From: Macrostomum hystrix
Taxonomy: Eukaryota; Platyhelminthes; Macrostomidae
Length of the DNA stretch: 64,000 nt
Reading direction: 5' to 3'
Assembly (NCBI GenBank): GCA_950097015.1
Contig: CATNEN010000039.1
Location: 6,340,501-6,404,500, forward strand
Shown here: in pieces, positions 59,201-64,000 of the stretch
Layout: each line of letters starts with the position of its first letter
How positions within the stretch are numbered: position 1 is the first letter of the stretch
Notes under the pieces: model-generated
The model's input: the letters and a program-made list of their open reading frames with translations, nothing else
Told to the model about the DNA's origin: nothing
Database searches by the model: none
Made by a program: the position numbers and the translations under genes

Positions 59201-59401
59201 GGTGTGATGGAGTGGGTTAGGGTGGTACTTTAGCACTATAGCATTATAGCAAATTATGGCACTACAGCACTCCGATATCACTAGACAAGACAATGTTAGA
59301 CCAACGAATAGAATCGGAAACTCAAATAAAATTTCGCCACCATCGATTTCGCAGGCTCACGAATTGCTCAGCCATCGCCATCGAGGCCGGAGCAGAACTG
59401 A
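47260..59401 (+). CDS. nvy: Nervy / MTG-family (RUNX1T1, ETO) transcriptional corepressor (459 aa)
   Basis: Nine coding exons with consistent phases: 47260-47287, 47424-47635, 48261-48538, 54447-54625, 56361-56536, 57209-57353, 57924-58114, 58972-59095, 59355-59401. NHR1/TAFH (about residues 44-130) reads [20 protein letters not shown], then [17 protein letters not shown]2 (about 285-320) reads [20 protein letters not shown] and is the tetramerisation helix; it is followed by a Q run. NHR3 (341-403) is an Ala/Glu/Arg coiled coil. NHR4 is a MYND zinc finger (405-441) with all eight zinc ligands, [15 protein letters not shown] ... [14 protein letters not shown]. The protein bridges DNA-bound factors to SMRT/NCoR and HDACs in the nucleus. 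It is shorter than vertebrate MTG8 (about 600 aa) because the linkers and tail are short. The exon 2 acceptor is uncertain (47423, or 47474 in frame). AATAAA lies at 59435. Confidence 0.93.
47650..48200 (+). repeat. 20-bp minisatellite, nervy intron 2
   Basis: Unit ctgacaccctactgactctc. It starts about 15 nt after the donor at 47636. A 240-bp block (twelve units) is repeated exactly: sequence 47,701-47,820 equals 47,941-48,060. Confidence 0.95.
48660..50115 (+). repeat. 21-bp minisatellite, nervy intron 3
   Basis: Unit gggtgtcaagaagaaagcag plus a, with a short 18-bp form, gggtgtcaggagaaaaca plus g. About 70 copies. Because 21 is a multiple of 3, all plus-strand frames and two minus-strand frames stay open; the VKKKAEG-like protein repeats are artefacts. 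Confidence 0.95.
50505..54090 (+). repeat. 20-bp minisatellite of 3.6 kb, nervy intron 3
   Basis: Unit cctcagttcactcactctca or ...ctttca, sometimes with a 10-bp half unit (ctcactttca). It is the longest array of the window, about 170 units. Rare variants (ccacagttca at 52,051 and 52,801; cgcactctca at 52,651, 53,621 and 53,921) mark large internal duplications of about 730-750 bp and 300 bp. Confidence 0.95.
54790..55920 (+). repeat. 17-bp minisatellite, nervy intron 4
   Basis: Unit cccattgactcacttcc, with cctcatt and cctatt variants, about 66 copies. Rare 18-bp units (ctcaacttcc at about 55,490, 55,675 and 55,830) mark higher-order copies. Confidence 0.95.
56090..56305 (+). repeat. 21-bp AT-rich minisatellite, nervy intron 4
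   Basis: Unit cacataaataagataaatat plus t, about ten copies. It ends about 55 nt before the exon 5 acceptor. Confidence 0.9.
56545..57015 (+). repeat. 19-21 bp minisatellite, nervy intron 5
   Basis: Unit ggctgtgtgattggatgga in the first half, then ggctgtgtgattggggtgg(gg). It starts about 8 nt after the donor at 56537. Confidence 0.95.
57354..57923 (+). other. Nervy intron 6
   Basis: About 570 nt, one of the few introns here without an array. No element is recognised. Confidence 0.5.
58150..58890 (+). repeat. 17-bp purine-rich minisatellite, nervy intron 7
   Basis: Unit ggggaggggatgagatt, with many one-base variants, about 43 copies. It starts about 35 nt after the donor at 58115 and ends about 80 nt before the MYND exon. 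Confidence 0.95.
59096..59222 (+). repeat. 20-bp short array beginning at the donor of nervy intron 8
   Basis: Units gtgtgatggagtggggtagg. The first unit, gtgagtgtgatgcagtgggg, is the splice donor itself plus the repeat body, so the array starts at the exon edge. Confidence 0.85.
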
Positions 59402-59434
59402 CTCAACGAGTCAATCTCGGCAGATGCCAACAAA

Positions 59435-59440
59435 AATAAA
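59435..59440 (+). terminator. Polyadenylation signal AATAAA of the nervy gene
   Basis: AATAAA lies 34 nt after the nervy stop codon, followed by a T-rich stretch. Confidence 0.55.
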
Positions 59441-59764
59441 CTTATTTTTTTTCATTAAGATGTTTTCGCTTTTAATAACTTTGTCTCAAAGCGGCTATCC
59501 AAAATTACTTTTTAACACTCGTTAACTTGCTGCTTTTGACAAAGCTCGACAGCTCGACAACAGCTGGGCACAGCACGCTTTCCTTTGTTTTTCTGCACTG
59601 ATGCACTGACACGGAGTTTAGAGTACTGTGTCCGATGGCACAAGTATAAAGCTGCACAATCTGTACATCTTAGTACATTGTATTGAAGCTTTCTGTCTTT
59701 AGTGTGTGTCTGTACAAATGTAATTAGAAGAATTAGATATTCTATAACAAAATATTTATGCAAC

Positions 59765-60355
59765 CACCTCACCCTGCCAACCACCTCGCCCTGCCAAACA
59801 CCTCACCCTGCCAAACCACCTCACCCTGCCGACCACCTCACCCTGCCGACCACCTCACCCTGCCAACCACCTCGCCCTGCCAAACACCTCACCCTGCCAA
59901 CCACCTCACCCTGCCGACCACCTCACCCTGCCGACCACCTCACCCTGCCGACCACCTCACCCTGCCAACCACCTCGCCCTGCCAAACACCTCACCCTGCC
60001 GACTACCTCACCCTGCCGACCACCTCACCCTGCCGACCACCTCACCCTGCCGACCACCTCACCCTGCCAACCACCTCACCCTGCCAACCACGTCACCCTG
60101 CCAAACCACCTCACTCCGCCAACCACCTCACCCTGCCAACCACCTCACCCTGCCAAACCACCTCACTCCGCCAACCACCTCACTCCGCCAACCACCCCAC
60201 CCTGCCGACCACCTCACTCCGCCGACCACCCCACCCTGCCGACCACCTCACTCCGCCGACCACCTCACCCTGCCGACCACCTCACTCCGCCAACCACTTC
60301 ACTCCTTTAACCACCCCACTCCGCCAACCACCTCACCCTGCCGACCACCTCACCC
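59765..60355 (+). repeat. 17-bp minisatellite between nervy and SLC51A
   Basis: Unit caccctgccgaccacct, with cca/ccg and ctccg/cctg variants, about 35 copies. It lies in the convergent spacer. Confidence 0.95.
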
Positions 60356-60834
60356 TGTCAAAATTCTGCCACGCTACCTGTCTACGTCAATCGTTCCTCT
60401 TTTAACCGAAAAAAGCTTTTTTAAACGAACTATAGAATTTACTTTATTCGACAATCCAATCCAATCCAGTGTCTAAAAATATTCTGGCGTCTCTTTCATC
60501 GTGTTGTGTATTTACTACGAGTATAAAGCGAAATAAAGAGATTTTAATTTACTGCTTTGGGCAGTCGCGTCATTATTTGTGGACCCATCAAATTTCTTTT
60601 AAGTAATGCTTAGCCTTTGAATCGCTTGTTCGAAGCAGCAATTACAAGAATACTTGCAAATAGAGTGGCAAATTTGTGGCACAAGCTACGAGGGTACATG
60701 GATTGAGAATGGCACATTATATTACGACAATAAAAATTTGGACACATTGTGGCAGCATTAAAAATAATGTAGCAGAGCAGTAAACGAAAAAATATAATCA
60801 CACTTTCTAGTCCCAACAGAAAAGCCATCTAATC
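60356..60834. other. Non-repetitive spacer
   Basis: AT-rich unique sequence between two arrays in the convergent nervy/SLC51A interval. Nothing is recognised. Confidence 0.45.
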
Positions 60835-61640
60835 AAACACTGGACTCCCCAGACCAGCCATCTAATCACACATTGGACTCCCCCAGACCAGCCATCTAAT
60901 CACACATTGGACTCCCCAGACCAGCCATCTAATCACACACTGGACTCCCCAGACCAGCCATCTAATCACACTTTGGACTCCCCAGACCAGCCATCTAATC
61001 ACACTTTGGACTCCCCCAGACCAGCCATCTAATCACACTTTGGACTCCCCAGACCAGCCATCTAATCACATTTTGGACTCCCCAGACCAGCCATCTAATC
61101 ACACTTTGGACTCCCCAGACCAGCCATCTAATCACACACTGGACTCCCCACAGGCTAGCCATCTTGTCACACTTTGGACTCCCCAGACCAGCCATCTAAT
61201 CACACACTGGACTCCCCAGACCAGCCATCTAATCACACTTTGGACTCCCCAGACCAGCCATCTAATCACACTTTGGACTCCCCCAGACCAGCCATCTAAT
61301 CACACTTTGGACTCCCCAGACCAGCCATCTAATCACATTTTGGACTCCCCAGACCAGCCATCTAATCACACTTTGGACTCCCCAGACCAGCCATCTAATC
61401 ACACTTTGGACTCCCCACAGGCTAGCCATCTTGTCACACTTTGGACTCCCCAGACCAGCCATCTAATCACACATTGGACTCCCCAGACCAGCCATCTAAT
61501 CACACTTTGGACTCCCCACAGGCTAGCCATCTTGTCACACTTTGGACTCCCCAGACCAGCCATCTAATCACACATTGGACTCCCCAGACCAGCCATCTAA
61601 TCACACATTGGACTCCCCAGACCAGACATCTTATCTCACT
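60835..61640 (+). repeat. 33-bp minisatellite downstream of SLC51A
   Basis: 33-bp unit joining ccagaccagccatctaatca and cactttggactcc. A variant unit, cacaggctagccatcttgtc, recurs at about 61,148, 61,415 and 61,517, marking block duplications of about 267 and 102 bp. Confidence 0.95.
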
Positions 61641-61757
61641 CTACTCTGGAGTCTATGTCAATCAGCCATCTTATCACACTCTACTCTGGAGTCTATGTCA
61701 ATCAGCCATCTTATCACACTCTACTCTGGAGTCTATGTCAATCAGCCATCTTATCAC
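61630..61757 (+). repeat. 42-bp short array adjoining the SLC51A stop codon
   Basis: Three copies of a 42-bp unit, ctctggagtctatgtcaatc plus agccatcttatcacactcta plus ct. It shares agccatctta with the preceding 33-bp array, so it was probably derived from it. It ends 4 nt before the SLC51A stop codon. Confidence 0.9.
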
Positions 61758-61760
61758 ACT

Positions 61761-63814
61761 TCACCGTCCAAACAACACGGAGGCCTGCGAGCTGGTCCGT
61801 TGAAAGGCATCCGAGTCGCCAATCAGGGCGTACTCGGACATCGGCCTGTCGTCCCGGCTGTACACTCGGCGGGCCAGCAGGAACAGGACTGCCATCTCGG
61901 GGGCCAAGCAGGCCGCGTTAATCCCTGTGGCATTCAATTTTAAAAGGACTTTCTCATGATAAAATGCGATAAAGACGTAGAGGAACCTGCAGCACCCCAC
62001 ACTGAACTCACAGGCGGCCTTGGCTGCGCTGGACCACAAATGGTCGCATTTGATGACGCTGAATGCGCCGAGGATGTTAAAGATGAGAATCTGGATGTGG
62101 CCAAACAGAATGGCCAGCTTCATTAGACCAAACTTGGCTGTGATGCTGTGGCCAGCCAGAGGACCCCGGGAGACTCGAAAGATGAGGATCAGGCCATAGA
62201 AAGCCAGCGTAGTGGAGATGGTGCGCACCACAACGAACACGGACTCCATCTCCTTGGTAGCCACGGCTAGGGACTGTTTTGAATTGTTATTCGAGTGAAG
62301 CTTCTCTATGAATTTTTCGAAACATATCGGAAAGAGTAAATAGTGCATTAGTTTGCCAGAATAAGGCTTCAGGAAGACTGTACACTATCATATAATTTAT
62401 TAAGCTCTTAAATAGCTCGCATATAAGTAGTGTATTAGACAGTAACATAGCAAATCAACTTTAAGGCAAAGACTGAACCTGAGATTCGAACTCATGACCT
62501 ATCCTCGAAACTGAGCAACACAGCAAAATGTAATTTTAGCCATAACTGTCTCACGCTACTTGCAGTAGCTTTAACCAGATTAAACCCAGTTCTTTATATT
62601 GCTTTTAATCTGCCAAACTAGCTCGTGTTTAGAAATTACAAAACTCACATCGGAGTCGATGGCTATGACGGTGATTAGAAAGCTGACCAGAGGCGGGGCG
62701 ATGATGAATTGCAGCAAAAGCAGATAGATCTTTATTATATTTGATCTGCAAGTGATATAATTTAGCTCTGCTTTACAATTAGCTGTGAATGATGCTACTA
62801 ACAGTAGTACAAAAAGCTTGGCATTCAAGACCGCACCTGCTGGGAGCCACGTCAGGCAAGCAGGGGCAGCAGCAGCAGGCAGGCGGACTGCGCAGTGGGA
62901 ATTTGATCCCATTAGTCTGCAGATATTCAAGCATCTGCTTTCGGCCGCCAAAGTAGAACTGTGTTATGTGCATGAACTTCAGACAGCAGGTGGCGAAATA
63001 GCTGCGATTGTCAACGAATGATCCAATTGGGTTATGAAAATGGCTGATCTAACATGATCACAGCTAACGTGAGCTCACATTGTGTTCACAAAGTCCACCA
63101 GAATTGCAGACCGCGGCACACACAGATTGATTAGCGAGGTAACGCAGAAAAACTGCAACATATTTATTGGGTCTGGGTTATTACACGCGCAAAAATCACC
63201 GCATACATGAGCACCTACTCACCGAATAGATGAGGACCTACTCACCGGATAGATGAGCACCTACTCACCGGATAGATGAGCACCTACTCACCAGATAGAT
63301 GAGCACCTACTCACCGAATAGGCGAGAACCTACTCACCGGATAGATGAGAACCTACTCACCGGATAGATGAGCACCTACTCACCGGATAGATGAGCACCT
63401 ACTCACCGGATAGATGAGCACCTACTCACCGAATAGGCGAGAACCTACTCACCGGATAGATGAGAACCTACTCACCGGATAGATGAGCACCTACTCACCG
63501 AATAGATGAGCACCTACTCACCGAATAGATGAGCACCTACTCACCGAATAGATGAGCACCTACTCACCGAATAGATGAGCACCTACTCACCGAATAGATG
63601 AGCACCTACTCACCGGATAGATGAGAACCTACTCACCGGATAGATGAGCAACTACTCACCGGATAGATGCCCAGCAGCCAAAAGACCCTGATTGCCTGCT
63701 GCCTGTCGCGATAATTAGCCAGCAACTGCAGCACATCGAACAGGTAGAGCAGGCAGGTCAGGACAGCGCACAGTGATGCGACAGTGATGGCAGCTATCGA
63801 GTCTGCAGCACCGG
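61761..63814 (-). CDS. SLC51A: Organic solute transporter subunit alpha (C-terminal ~334 aa, 5' end outside window)
   Basis: Minus-strand exons: 63814-63660, 63152-63079, 63001-62837, 62745-62649, 62273-61761; phases join. Family marks: a hydrophobic start (DSIAAITVASLCAVLTCLLY), then GIYPFFCVTSLINLCVPRSA, the stretch ITQFYFGGRKQMLEYL, and the cysteine cluster PPACCCCPCLP, the hallmark of OST-alpha. Several more TM segments and a tail with YALIGDSD follow. OST-alpha is a seven-TM plasma-membrane protein that works with OST-beta to move bile acids, sterols and related organic anions by facilitated transport. A beta subunit is not in this window. At least one more upstream exon is needed, because the first visible exon begins in mid-codon and with a TM segment. 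TMEM184 is a related family, but the Cys cluster and the PR(S)xxLVxF string favour OST-alpha. Confidence 0.85.
62274..62648 (-). other. SLC51A intron, with a possible decayed SINE
   Basis: About 375 nt. On the minus strand gtcatgagttcgaatctcag (about 62,473-62,499) looks like a tRNA B box, and the A-box half is unclear. It could be an old family-B-type SINE. Confidence 0.3.
63205..63660 (-). repeat. 23-bp minisatellite containing a copy of the SLC51A splice donor
   Basis: Unit on the minus strand: atctatccggtgagtaggtg plus ctc. The exon ending at 63660 reads gcatctatccg|gtgagtag, so each unit repeats the last coding bases plus the 5' splice site. About 20 copies, with cgg/cga variants; a five-unit block with gaataggcgagaacc recurs at about 63,315 and 63,430. 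Confidence 0.95.
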
Positions 63815-63859
63815 CTTAGAGAAAAATAGTTGATAAATTATTTGATGGAATGCTTTATT

Positions 63860-64000
63860 CTGAATAGCGCACTGCCCTTCACTCTGAGTAGCGCACTGTC
63901 CTTCACTCTGAGTAGCGCACTGCCCTTCACTCTGAGTAGCACACTGCCCTTCACTCTGAGTAGCACACTGCCCTTCACTCTGAGTAGCACACTGTCCTTC
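63860..64000 (+). repeat. 24-bp minisatellite at the right edge (SLC51A intron)
   Basis: Unit actctgagtagcgcactgcc plus cttc, with gcgcact/gcacact and gccctt/gtcctt variants. It continues beyond the window. It lies about 45 nt upstream (in transcript sense) of the exon starting at 63814. Confidence 0.95.

Noticed and set aside
60835-61640. CRISPR-like array of regular repeats
   Set aside because: Units are contiguous with no variable spacers, in an animal genome; it is a minisatellite. The same holds for all other arrays.

Overview
The window is nuclear DNA of an animal. Coding exons are split by GT-AG introns, and they encode metazoan-only families: a nervy/MTG (RUNX1T1-type) corepressor, a PR-domain zinc-finger factor, an SEA-domain membrane protein, a WSC/EGF/TSP1 receptor-like protein and an organic solute transporter alpha. 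Exons are GC-rich and polyQ is common. Introns and spacers are filled with tandem repeats and tRNA-derived SINEs. I infer a bilaterian, probably a lophotrochozoan such as a free-living flatworm. The lineage is not proven by anything I can see.

Layout from left to right. (1) 89-487, minus: a four-EF-hand, calmodulin-like protein. (2) 2,332-9,652, plus: a secreted or type I membrane protein of about 1,635 aa with WSC-like modules, EGF-like modules, one TSP1 repeat and a TM segment. (3) 9,653-13,446: spacer with two minisatellites. (4) 13,447-23,067, plus: PR domain + six C2H2 fingers + polyQ tail, four coding exons, 706 aa. (5) 23,068-31,946: spacer dominated by purine-rich and 8-bp arrays. (6) 31,947-43,725, plus: an eleven-exon type I membrane protein (about 1,086 aa) with four copies of an unnamed cysteine-containing ectodomain module, an SEA domain, a TM segment and a proline-rich tail. 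(7) 47,260-59,401, plus: nervy/MTG homologue, nine coding exons, 459 aa, with all four NHR domains. (8) 61,761-63,814 and beyond the right edge, minus: SLC51A/OST-alpha, 5' end missing.

By my own tally about two fifths of the window is tandem repeat, in roughly 35 separate arrays with units mostly of 8-43 bp. Many intronic arrays start within about 10-150 nt of a 5' splice site or end just before an acceptor. In one case, in SLC51A, the repeat unit is itself a copy of the exon end plus its splice donor. Exon phases could be joined by hand for the five spliced genes. Splice sites are read from consensus and frame only, with no transcript evidence. The six genes belong to unrelated pathways and I see no functional cluster.

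The most interesting items are the splice-donor-derived minisatellite, a cluster of three perfect heat-shock elements inside an intron of the SEA gene, the fourfold ectodomain module of that protein, and two SINE families, one of which makes up almost an entire intron.
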